DNA of 64,000 bases, taken from positions 1 through 64,000 of the forward strand of contig JAUCBJ010006713.1 in the NCBI GenBank assembly GCA_032718475.1, read 5' to 3'. Shown here piece after piece: positions 32,201 through 41,119 of the stretch; within the stretch, counting starts at the first letter, position 1, and each line of letters starts with the position of its first letter. The notes under the pieces were generated by a model, which saw only the letters and a program-made list of their open reading frames with translations, was not told where the DNA came from and did no database searches. This DNA comes from Nemertoderma westbladi. Lineage: Eukaryota; Xenacoelomorpha; Nemertodermatida; Nemertodermatidae. The translations under genes and the position numbers were made by a program.

Positions 32201-35200
32201 TACCCTCGGTATGGTATAGTCTTGTAGGAACGTCAGTTGGGCTTCCCAGTCCCTCCATCGCTCAGCTAACTTTTCTGGGATGGGATCGTCCCATTCCAGT
32301 CCGGCTTGCCAAATGCTGCGGAGTATGATCCTAGCATGTAGGATCACTGGACTAATGAAACACAATGGGTCATACAATCGACTCATAGTCGATAAGCAAG
32401 TCCTCTTAGTGAGAGGTCTAGTCCGATCGTTGGACCTTACACGTACCCTAAAATTGTCGGTGTTAGGGTCCCAACTAAGTCCTAGTACTTTGGTCGTCGG
32501 CAGTGGTTCTAGGTCTAAGTCTAAATCACCTCCGCTACGATCCATCGGGTCAAATGAGTTCACCAGTTCGGGTTCGTTGGAAGCGAACTTCGTCAGGTGA
32601 AATCCGCCCTCAGCGAGACAATCCTGGAGTTGGTGTGCTACGGTTGTAGCGCGCTCCAAGGTGTCACAACTCTTGAGGCCGTCATCCACGTAGAAATCTC
32701 GTTCCACGGTCCGAACTACTTCTGGGTCAAATTGGTCTCGTCTGTCTAATGCTGTCTGCTTCAAGGCGTACATGGTGCAGTTGGGGCTGTCCCTGGCTCC
32801 GAATACTCTTACCTGTATTTGGTAAGTTTCTGGCGGAAGTTGTAAGTTTCCGTCCGGATACCAAAGAAACCTCAAACTGTCCCTGTCCCGCTCCAAAGCC
32901 TTAACCTGGTGAAACATGGCCTCTACGTCACAGGTGAAAGCCACTTTGCGTTGTCTAAAACGCATTAGGACTCCCATGAGGTAATTATTCATATTCGGCC
33001 CGTCCATCAGTTCGCTATTCATAGACATCCCTTGGTAAAGCGCAGCGCAGTCGTTGACTACACGCACCTTGCCAGGTTTGTCCGGGTGTCGAACAAAATG
33101 ATGTGGCAGGTAATATGTCTGGTCTGTAGTTACCTCAGGATTTAACATCCTAATGGCGTATCCCTTTTGGAGATACGTCTGAAGTTGTGCATTGTATTGC
33201 ATATGGGCCGTCTCGTCTCGCAACAATCGCTGCCTTATTGATTTGAGTCGCCTCAAAGCAAGCGGGTAATTGTTAACGAGCTTAGGTTGTCCATTGCGCC
33301 ACAACATACCAACCTCATAGTGGCCATTCGCGGTCTGGCGAATGGTATCTCTCATAATATTTAATGACCGTTTTTCCTGTTCTGACATAGCGGTCTCGTA
33401 ACTACCGGGTTCTGCTGAGTCCTGTTCCAACCATTGTATGGTCCGTTCAGTCAGCAGTCGGTCAAGCGCTGCTTGCACTGCGCCATGGTCCTCGTCCACG
33501 TCTTCGTCCGCTGCGGTGGCTAGTGTCAATGTGTCTGGTAGGCTCGCAAGCCTTCCGGTGTCACTAGTCGGCGTCGAATTGTCGTGCGGCGGTTTGACAA
33601 CCTTTTGATCTGTCGGTAGGCTCGCAAGCCTTCCAAGATCAACGACCGGTGTCGAAGCCTGGTGGGTGGGGTCAATGACCTTCGGATTTTTCGGTAGGCT
33701 CGCAAGCCTTCCAAAATCCTCGTTCATCGAGTCATCCACAGCAACAACCCTCAGGTCTTCAGTAGTCAATACAACCTGGTCTACTGCAAGTAGTTGTAAG
33801 TCAGAGGTCCGTATGGTCGTGTCCAGATCGGTTACGTCAGTATCGGTGGCGTCTGCGTTAGTGACGCAAGTCTGTCGTAGTGCCGTCCGTACAATTGGAC
33901 CACGGGAGTGTGAAGGAGAATTATCTATCGTGTTAGTCAATAAACTACACGTACTCAAAACATCGTCCTCCTGGTCACTTACCTCTAGTGAACGTATTGG
34001 TGCTCTAGTATACCAACCTATGGGAGTTCTACATGCGTAGGGGTTGCCCGCTGTAATAACAGATGGGCGTGTCTCCCATACCTGATGTAAGTTAAACTGG
34101 TCTGTCCCAATTAACATCGCAATGGAACGATAATTGACAGGACATTCCGGTATTCCAAGGTGTCGAAAATACTTACGATCTTCCGGAGATTGCTCTGGCA
34201 CAGGGCCGAGCAAGTTACTAAAGTCCTTCGTAGCTGCAAAGGTCAAATTTCTTACCGGAAGTAATGAGCGCTCCTCCTTGCTGTGTTCCGCTTTGGAAAG
34301 AAGAGTGTCTAAAGTTAGTTTTACTCTCGTCACAGGAATCGCTCTCTTACCATGCATGCTGCTTACAGTATACTGAGCAGTCTTACCTTGACTCAAGTCC
34401 GTAACTACGTCGGCTACTTGTTCGTCGACGTAACTATGCGATGACGCAGAGTCTAAGATGGCGTATATACGCTTGCTCCCTCGGGTTCCGGTAATCTTTA
34501 TAGGAATCACGCTAAACCCTTTCAATTGGTTCTGTGTGAGGAGCGTTATCGATGGCTGTTCCTCACCTGCATGCACGTAGAAAGTGTCGTCTTTCTCCTC
34601 GTCCTCGTCCGATGATCCTGACTGATCCATACAATCGGTATAAAAGGTACGGATCTCGCGCGGCGCACACTCCTTATAAAGCGCGTCGCATCTAGCCGCT
34701 TTATCGGGATGCTCTCGTCGAAAGCGTCTGGTCGGAGTATGACTGGTTGTGTGAAGCAACGCGTCATGGTTACGTCCATACAAAGAACATGTATCGTCGC
34801 TCGGGCAATCCTTCCGGACGTGTCCTGGCTTCATACATCTCCAACAGGAATCTAGAGATCGGATTTGGAGTCTCCTCTCCTCGATCCCTAACTCTTTAAA
34901 GGCGCGACATCCACGTAGTTTATGTCCGCTTTGGTTTCTGCCGTTCCGCTCGCAGTATGAGCATCCCACAAAGTCCGCCGGCAACTGTTGTCGTGGCTGC
35001 GTGGTGCCGATAGGCGTCAGAACTTTAGAAGTCTCAGTAGGGGTGGCGTAAGTAACGGCTTTCGCGTTCGTCGGAAACGGTTTAGTCCGATTCGGCGCAG
35101 AAACAGTTATCCCTTCCGCCGCGATATGGTGATCGGTATAGTTCGATCGAGTCTCGATCACGGCCTCCCGTGAAATAAGTTGATAGACATCGGTGAGTTT

Positions 35201-38041
35201 TAATAACCCTCCGGCCTCTTCGCGCTGGTACTCGATGCGTCGCCATTCTCGTCGTAGTCGATGATGAAGTCGACCGATTATTCGAATGAGAACCGTCGGT
35301 GCGTTAGCGTACTCGAGTTGTCCAATGGACCGTAAAGTCCCTATAGCGTTCTTTATTTCGTCCGCGAGTCGTAAAAGGTCAATCGGTCTCGAAATGTTGC
35401 CTCCTCTGCAGAGGTCTTCAATGATGGATTTAGCCATGGCGACGTTACCGCCGTAAATCGAATACAAACGGTCGTACGCCAACTCGAAGGCATCGGGAAC
35501 ACCAATAAAGGTTTCCGCTAATCGTTTCGGCTCACCAGACAGGACTTGGAGCAAGTAATTAAACTTCTCCGTCGAGGTGAAAGCACACTTAGCGATCTGG
35601 GACTCTACGTAGTCTACCAGTGTGCGCCAGTGTTTCGCGTTGCCAGAGAACTTCGGCGGTTGCTGTGCCGGTAATCCGTGTCTAGCCGCGAATTTCGCAA
35701 TCTCGCTAACCAAATCCAACTGTCCGCGTCCCTGTTCGGCGGCGTCGTCCAGTCGTTCCCTTCCACGCGTTGTTCGTCGGTAGGAATTATTAACGGGATC
35801 TTCTTCTCGATGTGTTGGAGTCCGTCTAGTCTCCTGTTCTCTCCTCGGTGGTCGATGTTGTCTAGGTTGTTCCAACTCCACGCTGGTTCGTGATCGATCC
35901 GACGGTTGCGCTTCGAGTCGTTCTTCGAGTTGAGCTATTCTGTCCGTCATCTCGGTGAACTGTTTAGCGCTGATCGTTTCTGCTGGTTTCAACGTGGGTT
36001 TCTGTTGGGGTGTCTCTCGAGGTGGATTGTCGATGTATGGATTCGTCGACTTCTCCTCTCGTTTGTAATCCGCTGCCGCTCCAGTACGGAATATTTCCCG
36101 TTCCGTCGACTCCGAGTCGCTAGATGAGTCGCTGTCGTCCGGATAAGGTGGTTGGCGGGTTCGCGTCCGGCGTATTATTCTTGGTCGAGTTCGTTGTGGT
36201 CTGGGATCTACGGCTCTCCGTTGTTCGGTAGGCTCGCAAGCCTTCCACGAAGTCGTAGGTCTCGTTAAACATTGGGTGAGAGGTCTAGTAAAAACATCGG
36301 AGTTAAGCTCTACTGTAGGTTTATAAATGACTGGGTTCGCGCAGCACGTCACAGGTTTAACTTGTAATGGTTTACTCACCTGTTTAATGGTCATAAACGC
36401 AGGTTCCTCTCTTCCTACAAGTAGACTACGACTTACTGTAGGTGGACTAGTTATGTTACCTGCTAAAATTGGCGATGAAGTCGCCCTAGGTTGCGGTATT
36501 TCCGTCACAACAAACCTGTTGCCTTGCGTCGAACGCACAGGCGTTATTTCCTTAGGTTTCGTAACAAAGACCGGTTTTATCGGAGTCGTGGGTTTGAGCA
36601 TAGGAATAACTTGGGGAAAACGTTTACAGTAATCCTCGACGAACTCCTCTCCTCGATCTATCGCTCCCACGCTTCCTTCCTCGATCCGCTTCTGTATTCC
36701 GCGATATCGAGCTTCCATACGATCCAGGGCAGACAAGTCGTGTCCAGTTCGCGATCTCATAGATCTATCTCTCGCGTCGAGTTCGAGGTCCGCTTGCGCG
36801 TTCGCTGTCTCTCGCGATCTACGATTCAATTCGAACTGTAGTTGCATCTCCCTTTCGCGTCGATCTGCATCCTGTTGTTGTGCCGCTAACTCCGCTTCCT
36901 GTATAGCTAATCGAGCGTTTATTTGCCGCGCCTCCAACTTGGCCCGAGCGTCGGATGCTGCCTTTTTCCGTGCTAACTCGTCAGCTGCCGCCTGTCGTGC
37001 TAACTCGTCGGCTGCCGCTTCTCGCGCTAAGTCCTCCTCCAGTCTCCGCATCTCTGATGCTTCGAACTCAGCCTGCGCTTGAAGTTTCGCAAGTTTCGCT
37101 ACGTCTTCTCTACGCTGTCTTTCTCCTTCCATCGCAATCTGCGCCAATTGTCGTTGAGTTTCTTCCTCGGCGACTTGTTGTCGGCGTGCAACCTCCTGTT
37201 GTTGTTGAGTAATTCCAGACGCTGTTCTACTAACGTCGCCAACGTTGCCAACGTCGCTCCGTACGCTAACGAACGATCTATCCAGTGGTGGATGTTGGTA
37301 GGCTCGCGAGCCTTCCGTAGTGAGAACTTCCGTCGTCCCTCGCGGTTCGACTTCCGGTTCGTCGATCGGTACGCCGCATCTACGAAGAAAATTGGTCAGC
37401 GTTTCCAACCTTCCGTCCAGGCAGTAGAGTTCTTCTTCCTCTTCGGGTTGTAACAACGCGTCCGAAACTGACTCACCTAGCAGTTGGTCGAACTGCTCCT
37501 GTTGAGCCAATCTTATCACCGACTTAAACTGGATAAGGCTTTCTCTCGCACTTACCAATTTATCTACTATCTTTACCTGAGTAAAGTTGTCACCACGCAA
37601 CTCTGCAAGTTCGTACAAACCTTTTAGTTTATCTACGGAGGCATGTACCCTACTTTCTATTCTTACCTGTAAGGTGTAGAACTCGTATCTCGACATCGGG
37701 GCGGTTAACTCGCGTAAAACGCGAAAACCTTCTCCGAGGTTCCGAGTAATCTGGGCCATGTGTCCTCCTATACTTCTAATAACGTTCTGCTGGCTTCCAG
37801 TCGAACTTACCATGTCCGGTTCCCGTGATCTAGTCTGCGGGACGGTAAGGAAATCTTCGATTCTGCCGTCGCCACGCGTTGCGGCTTCCGGTATTTCCGT
37901 TCGGGGTACCGGCGACGCAAGCGGTGTGACATCGGTGGAATCTCGGGTTCTCCTTCTCGGTTCGTCTACTGTCGATCTGTCCGGGTCGCACGAGTCATAG
38001 TCGGTAGGTGGGTATCTCGTCGAATGGGGTGTGTCACTCAT
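29273..38041 (-). CDS. BEL-B Gag-Pol polyprotein, intact
   Basis: 2922 codons from ATG at 38041. Order by approximate residue: N-terminal gag helices (80-230); Gln/Ala/Glu/Arg-rich coiled coil (278-430); linker; DUF1759-type gag domain (796-880, FSGNAKHWRTLVDYVESQI); zinc knuckle CWRCMKPGHVRKDC (1066-1079, CX2CX4HX4C); aspartic protease with L-D-S-A-S-S (about 1196; D-S-A instead of the usual D-S/T-G); acidic linker with three 26-residue repeats; RT (about 1640-1900) with FTCDVEAMF and Y-V-D-D at 1784-1787; RNase H (about 1961-2065) with FSDAS, PRGELQAG, YWTDATL; SPD-repeat linker (2164-2301); integrase H-H-C-C finger (about 2535-2588) and core with GIDCFGP, YCDQGTNF and VWERL; C-terminal domain (about 2845-2905) with RRGDHVLL. 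All catalytic groups appear present, so it may be active. Six hairpin motifs lie inside the frame in three phases. Confidence 0.95.
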   Translation of the reverse strand: MSDTPHSTRYPPTDYDSCDPDRSTVDEPRRRTRDSTDVTPLASPVPRTEIPEAATRGDGRIEDFLTVPQTRSREPDMVSSTGSQQNVIRSIGGHMAQITRNLGEGFRVLRELTAPMSRYEFYTLQVRIESRVHASVDKLKGLYELAELRGDNFTQVKIVDKLVSARESLIQFKSVIRLAQQEQFDQLLGESVSDALLQPEEEEELYCLDGRLETLTNFLRRCGVPIDEPEVEPRGTTEVLTTEGSRAYQHPPLDRSFVSVRSDVGNVGDVSRTASGITQQQQEVARRQQVAEEETQRQLAQIAMEGERQRREDVAKLAKLQAQAEFEASEMRRLEEDLAREAAADELARQAAADELARKKAASDARAKLEARQINARLAIQEAELAAQQQDADRREREMQLQFELNRRSRETANAQADLELDARDRSMRSRTGHDLSALDRMEARYRGIQKRIEEGSVGAIDRGEEFVEDYCKRFPQVIPMLKPTTPIKPVFVTKPKEITPVRSTQGNRFVVTEIPQPRATSSPILAGNITSPPTVSRSLLVGREEPAFMTIKQVSKPLQVKPVTCCANPVIYKPTVELNSDVFTRPLTQCLTRPTTSWKACEPTEQRRAVDPRPQRTRPRIIRRTRTRQPPYPDDSDSSSDSESTEREIFRTGAAADYKREEKSTNPYIDNPPRETPQQKPTLKPAETISAKQFTEMTDRIAQLEERLEAQPSDRSRTSVELEQPRQHRPPRREQETRRTPTHREEDPVNNSYRRTTRGRERLDDAAEQGRGQLDLVSEIAKFAARHGLPAQQPPKFSGNAKHWRTLVDYVESQIAKCAFTSTEKFNYLLQVLSGEPKRLAETFIGVPDAFELAYDRLYSIYGGNVAMAKSIIEDLCRGGNISRPIDLLRLADEIKNAIGTLRSIGQLEYANAPTVLIRIIGRLHHRLRREWRRIEYQREEAGGLLKLTDVYQLISREAVIETRSNYTDHHIAAEGITVSAPNRTKPFPTNAKAVTYATPTETSKVLTPIGTTQPRQQLPADFVGCSYCERNGRNQSGHKLRGCRAFKELGIEERRLQIRSLDSCWRCMKPGHVRKDCPSDDTCSLYGRNHDALLHTTSHTPTRRFRREHPDKAARCDALYKECAPREIRTFYTDCMDQSGSSDEDEEKDDTFYVHAGEEQPSITLLTQNQLKGFSVIPIKITGTRGSKRIYAILDSASSHSYVDEQVADVVTDLSQGKTAQYTVSSMHGKRAIPVTRVKLTLDTLLSKAEHSKEERSLLPVRNLTFAATKDFSNLLGPVPEQSPEDRKYFRHLGIPECPVNYRSIAMLIGTDQFNLHQVWETRPSVITAGNPYACRTPIGWYTRAPIRSLEVSDQEDDVLSTCSLLTNTIDNSPSHSRGPIVRTALRQTCVTNADATDTDVTDLDTTIRTSDLQLLAVDQVVLTTEDLRVVAVDDSMNEDFGRLASLPKNPKVIDPTHQASTPVVDLGRLASLPTDQKVVKPPHDNSTPTSDTGRLASLPDTLTLATAADEDVDEDHGAVQAALDRLLTERTIQWLEQDSAEPGSYETAMSEQEKRSLNIMRDTIRQTANGHYEVGMLWRNGQPKLVNNYPLALRRLKSIRQRLLRDETAHMQYNAQLQTYLQKGYAIRMLNPEVTTDQTYYLPHHFVRHPDKPGKVRVVNDCAALYQGMSMNSELMDGPNMNNYLMGVLMRFRQRKVAFTCDVEAMFHQVKALERDRDSLRFLWYPDGNLQLPPETYQIQVRVFGARDSPNCTMYALKQTALDRRDQFDPEVVRTVERDFYVDDGLKSCDTLERATTVAHQLQDCLAEGGFHLTKFASNEPELVNSFDPMDRSGGDLDLDLEPLPTTKVLGLSWDPNTDNFRVRVRSNDRTRPLTKRTCLSTMSRLYDPLCFISPVILHARIILRSIWQAGLEWDDPIPEKLAERWRDWEAQLTFLQDYTIPRVYFPLQTTFPADLELHSFSDASKDGLGVTLYLRRQVTSDSYDVSLVTSRARTMPLKYMTVPRGELQAGTISTNIVSLVQRELEANLKVTYWTDATLVLWYINNETFEFKTFVANRRAEILDRSLKQDWRHCPGKLNPADIASRGMQPLDFCKPDNKSFWFRGPDFLQRPSDEWPPLFDATTNTIPEGAEIKLDKVVKSKAKANAKVKRKKGRTKSDDLDARPDITPDVSPDTRPDACMNPSPDVPREISPDVSPDCSPDYSPDYSPEETPDCSPDCSPDCLMELSTECLPDVSPDCSPDISTDCPPDFEPDFLTEVTLDRLWDQRQDISPDVPRYVSPDVSPDCSPDASPDCLLDTPLEDPLERTFRDVPNLTSLDDRGVATGITLRSKKVLDLPTGKVVTKVRKLTSSQEHTDTVELKPLLPVDILGADGKGKTVEIDVLGDSDKPTGRPVGLPSPDKYPHYDYTLPDDVTNTYVDRIVNLTRSWTDACRKLAWLKRLRQYARGKRDFPRRLTLKEIDHCEVDIIRHYQLRYFAREFTAIKQGKQIKSSPILSWSPIIYRGLLCHKSRLQNIDFALDFRYPIIIPQHHELQRAMILDAHVQLKHVGRHHCLSHLRSRFVLIRPSKALSSVTRNCIICKKVHARIGHQEMSELPLARLQAFRPPFTETGIDCFGPIIAKRGRVQVKRWGLIFTCMASRAVHIERVTDLTTNAFILALRRFIARRGLVKSIYCDQGTNFVGARNEITRALRKLDQNQISEELRPHRIVWFFNTPDSPWRGGVWERLIGSIKTAMAKVVPTQHILTDDQLTTLLIEIEAILNTRPIALIPDNNDVQFALTPAHLLMQAPTTLLPISVPVDSDGYGNKAWKITQLLANKFWEIWQKYYLPSISTRTSWYLNTRCLRRGDHVLLAEANLKRRFWLTGVILTTHPTSGVVRTVTVRTIDGRTVDRPVQRLVLLEETRNETGDYKSPPNISK
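30840..30859 (-). repeat. Hairpin motif, copy 8 (paired variant)
   Basis: GGTAGGCCCACGGGCCTTCC: the fifth stem pair is C-G instead of T-A, and the loop region differs. In the polyprotein it encodes G-R-P-V-G-L-P, the same phase as copies 3-5. Confidence 0.7.
31140..31550 (-). repeat. 12-bp repeat encoding SPD tetrapeptides
   Basis: Units such as TCTGGTGAACAG and TCTGGTGAGACG on the plus strand encode S-P-D-x (x is often V, C or Y) about twenty times between RNase H and integrase. Interspersed variants (ELSTECLPD, FEPDFLTE) show partial decay. The 12-bp period keeps other frames open, producing antiparallel shadow frames. Confidence 0.9.
33537..33556 (-). repeat. Hairpin motif, copy 3 (phase 0, GRLASLP)
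   Basis: Exact copy in the acidic protease/RT linker; last of three spaced exactly 78 bp apart. Confidence 0.95.
33615..33634 (-). repeat. Hairpin motif, copy 4 (phase 0, GRLASLP)
   Basis: Exact copy; middle of the 78-bp-spaced trio. Confidence 0.95.
33693..33712 (-). repeat. Hairpin motif, copy 5 (phase 0, GRLASLP)
   Basis: Exact copy; first of the trio in the direction of translation. Confidence 0.95.
36227..36246 (-). repeat. Hairpin motif, copy 6 (phase 1, W-K-A-C-E-P-T)
   Basis: Exact copy in the gag linker, but read one base out of phase from copies 3-5, so it gives a wholly different peptide without breaking the frame. Confidence 0.95.
37297..37316 (-). repeat. Hairpin motif, copy 7 (phase 2, E-G-S-R-A-Y)
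   Basis: GGTAGGCTCGCGAGCCTTCC: one A-to-G change makes AGGCTCGCGAGCCT a perfect 14-bp palindrome. It lies in gag just after the coiled-coil-proximal N-terminus and uses the third possible phase. Confidence 0.9.
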
Positions 38042-38996
38042 GTCTTATTATATACGTCAAGTACGGGTAATAAAATGTCAAGTGTCTGAATGTTGAGGTG
38101 TCAAACTTACCTTGGTATATATAGCTATATACCCTAACCGGTACAAATAAATCAACAAGTCAGAATGTCGAAATGTCAAAATGTCGAAATGTACAAATGT
38201 CAAACTTACCTTGATATATATATATATCATATATATACCCTAACCGGTACAAATAAACTAACAAAGTATATAATAAAATAAGTAGTAATCTAGCCTACCG
38301 GCTAAATTTGTACGAATAAGTGAGATAACGGTATACATTAACAAAATGTAGATCAACAAGTATAAACAATAGGCCAAACAGCAACGTCTAACGGGAAAAT
38401 ATGTACCAACAACACTACTAATAGACAGTGAAACCCACAAATTTTGAGTACTACTGTGCTTTCTTAAGTTTGAACGACGCGAGTCGTAAAACTTACGTTC
38501 CTTTGATCTTCCAGTCGTACAAATTCCCAAATACAAACCGGACGTGGGTCTTTCCGTTTTTCGGCGGCGCGGACGAATTTATTGTCTCCCAAACTTTGCG
38601 AAAAGCGGTCTAATCCTCGAAGCGGTCCAGAAATGAGTCCTTGAGTCCTGAAAAGGTCGAAGGTGAGAGTTTTACTTCTACGCTTACGAAAAATCTTCCT
38701 AGGTACCGTTACAAATTGGTCTTTAAACCCTATGTACCTTTTCAAGTACCGAAAAGTAACACCGCACACACACGGCGTAAAACAAAGTGCTACAAACTAA
38801 CTGTTAGCTAGTCAAATATTAAATACGAAAGTACTAGCTACCCTAAAAGCCTACTGAAGCAGGGGACGTTCTAAATTACTAAATTTACTAACCTTAAATT
38901 TTAAATATCTCCTACTTTCAATAGCTAGCAATTCTAAACTATACTATACGCTACGGCGGAAATACTATATACTAATTTATATAAAATACTTCCTAC
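38042..38996 (-). other. BEL-B 5' leader
   Basis: 955 bp between the 5' LTR and gag. Two related units of about 100 bp (38100-38166 and 38198-38265) contain TGTCAAACTTACCTTG, TATATA runs and CCCTAACCGGTACAAATAAA; on the sense (minus) strand each carries AAGGTAAGTT, a splice-donor-like sequence. A 101-codon minus-strand frame (38769-38464, Arg/Lys-rich) shows no known domain. No primer-binding site complementary to a standard tRNA 3' end was recognised next to 38996. Confidence 0.5.
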
Positions 38997-40747
38997 TGTA
39001 AGGGTCCAGTAGTATACCGCTTACCAGATCCTAGTAACGATGTATCTTACTATGAGACTCTAGTAATGTATACGGGCTTGTACAGTATCTGACAACAAAT
39101 CCCAGTCCAGGATATCCAAACAAACAGATATAGTACACAAACGACTACTGGCGAGGAACAGAGCCTTGTATCTATTCTATGTACGTGAGCGGGTCTAATG
39201 CCTACGTACTAGACAGAAGGATACCTGTCCTCTAACCGGTGAGGCAGATGTACAGTTACAGTAACAGACCAAACTCACGGGAAAACAATCCCCGCGCAGC
39301 GAATCCTAACTATCACTGACAGTCCTAAATACAGTAACTTGCCGCGGTGTGATTTATATGGGTTATATACGAACTAGGTGGTTAACAGACCTAGTGTAAC
39401 AATGCTGATCATCCCTGTCGAAATCAGCCTAAAGGTCGTGCCTAAATGTAACAATAACTGATCCCCCTGTACGAAATCAGTCTAAAAGGTCAGGCCTAAA
39501 TGTAACAATACCGTTGTCCAGACAAACAACAGTTTAATAACGAAAGTGAAATACTCCTTATCTTGCCGCAACTAAATCAGATCCTAATTTTACAAATACA
39601 GACAATTTCCACCTAAAGTAATGTATAGTACGCTATAGCTAGTAGAACTTTAAGGGCAATATGTTTTAGGGCGTGTGTGTGTGGGTGTGTTACAAATAAA
39701 ACAATTTTGTGTAATTCCTTTTACTAGGTTTTAGTGATTTTCTGACTAAATGATACCGTGCGCTAGCTACTAAAATAAACTAGTCGCGTTTGTAGAACTT
39801 TATACTCACGAATGACGTCAAAGCTCTCTCCTTCCTATCCACAACCCAATGGGCAACCACAGTGTTAGTAACTACACCCGTGATCGGCACTAATACCAGA
39901 TTCTGGTTGTAAGATAAGAATAGGGGTTAATCGCTACCGTACGTTAGCTGATCTGGTATACTAATTTAATTCTAGAACTTTGTTGCTGCGGTAGTTAGCA
40001 GCAATACCTATCAGTACGTGGCAAGGCGCGGTAGGATATTAGTAAACCTCCCTAGGCCAAGCAGTGTGCCGGTAGCAGAAATGCTCCTTGCCTGATCAAA
40101 TAGCTAACTCCAGACAGGGGGGGGGGGGGGGGGTACTAATGTACGTTCTACAAAGCGAACCGGTACCAAACAGTCAGTGCTATGAATCACTAAATTATGG
40201 AACGTATGCTGTCCGTACCTAATATGTACTCGCGTACTGACGAATGGCAATAGTTCGCACCTGTAGGAAGTACAGGTTAACCCAGGGATTCGTAGGACTT
40301 GACAAAGGGGGGGGGGGGTGTCTGGATATAATTATTTGATCCTAAATTTGCGGCGTCCAGTGCGGTGTCACGCTTACCCTGATCTATAGGTCTTACGGCG
40401 GGCAAGGGCGTCGAACAAAGTCGTACCTTCTCACAAAGCGGGCGCTGCATAGCAAGTGGAGTATTTCGAAGGGGCAAAGGGGGTGCGCGGTCGATCCAAT
40501 GTGGGCGCTAGCGTGTTCTGGACATCCCTTCCCTGCGTTGCTTACGGCCTAACGATCTAGGCTGCCATCTCCCTGATGTTCGGCTGTCCCGAAGTTGGAC
40601 CAAAAGAAAACATGTCAGGAATTTGCAGTATATTTACAGTTTTACAAAAGGGTTTATCAAATAAAGTTTCAACAAGAAACCGAAATAAACTAATAACAAT
40701 TTAGGGCGATAACGAATAGTGTGCGTGATAACCGAAGGCAAACCGGC

Positions 40748-40755
40748 CTTTTATA
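40748..40755 (-). promoter_or_regulatory. TATA box of the BEL-B 5' LTR
   Basis: TATAAAAG on the minus strand, about 500 bp inside the LTR start at 41253. Upstream on the same strand are GGCCAATCATAGGGC (about 40834 and 40948) and GGCCAATGAG (about 40985), giving three CCAAT motifs; two sit in a duplicated block of about 120 bp that also repeats GTGGAAAATTCTGTTTAG-like sequence. This is a typical Pol II promoter layout. Confidence 0.6.
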
Positions 40756-41041
40756 CTAGAAATTGCACATGGAAACTAAACAGAATTTTCCACAGCTTCA
40801 CAATTGAGCAATGAAGTGCTTCGTGCCCTATGATTGGCCCAGCTCATCGTTCAACGCAGTCCGGCCCTTACACTAATCTGGGACATGGAATCCTAACAGA
40901 ATTTTCCACTGCCTCACATTTGAGCAATAAGATAATTTATGCCCTATGATTGGCCTGGCTCATCATTCGCTACGCTGTACGCTTCTCATTGGCCTACCAA
41001 TTAGCACCACACGAAAATAAATGGCCCCAAAATACAAATTT

Positions 41042-41119
41042 CCCGACTGGGATTCGAACTCGTAACCTATGTAATGTAACCAACGCCTTAACCATCTGAC
41101 CACTACGCCACGAGAGTAC
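41042..41119 (-). other. tRNA-like Pol III A/B boxes in the 5' LTR
   Basis: Same arrangement as in the 3' LTR: A box 41100-41110, B box 41049-41059, minus strand, roughly 140-205 nt inside the start of the LTR and upstream of the TATA box. One substitution next to the B box distinguishes the two LTRs. Confidence 0.6.

Larger units (their letters stand above)
33537..33714 (-). repeat. 78-bp (26-residue) tandem repeat in the polyprotein
   Basis: Three units start GRLASLP and continue with related but diverged residues (KNPKVIDPTHQASTPVVDL; TDQKVVKPPHDNSTPTSDT; DTLTLATA). The 20-nt hairpin motif at the head of each unit is identical at every base, while the rest of the unit has diverged at many positions. 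Confidence 0.9.
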
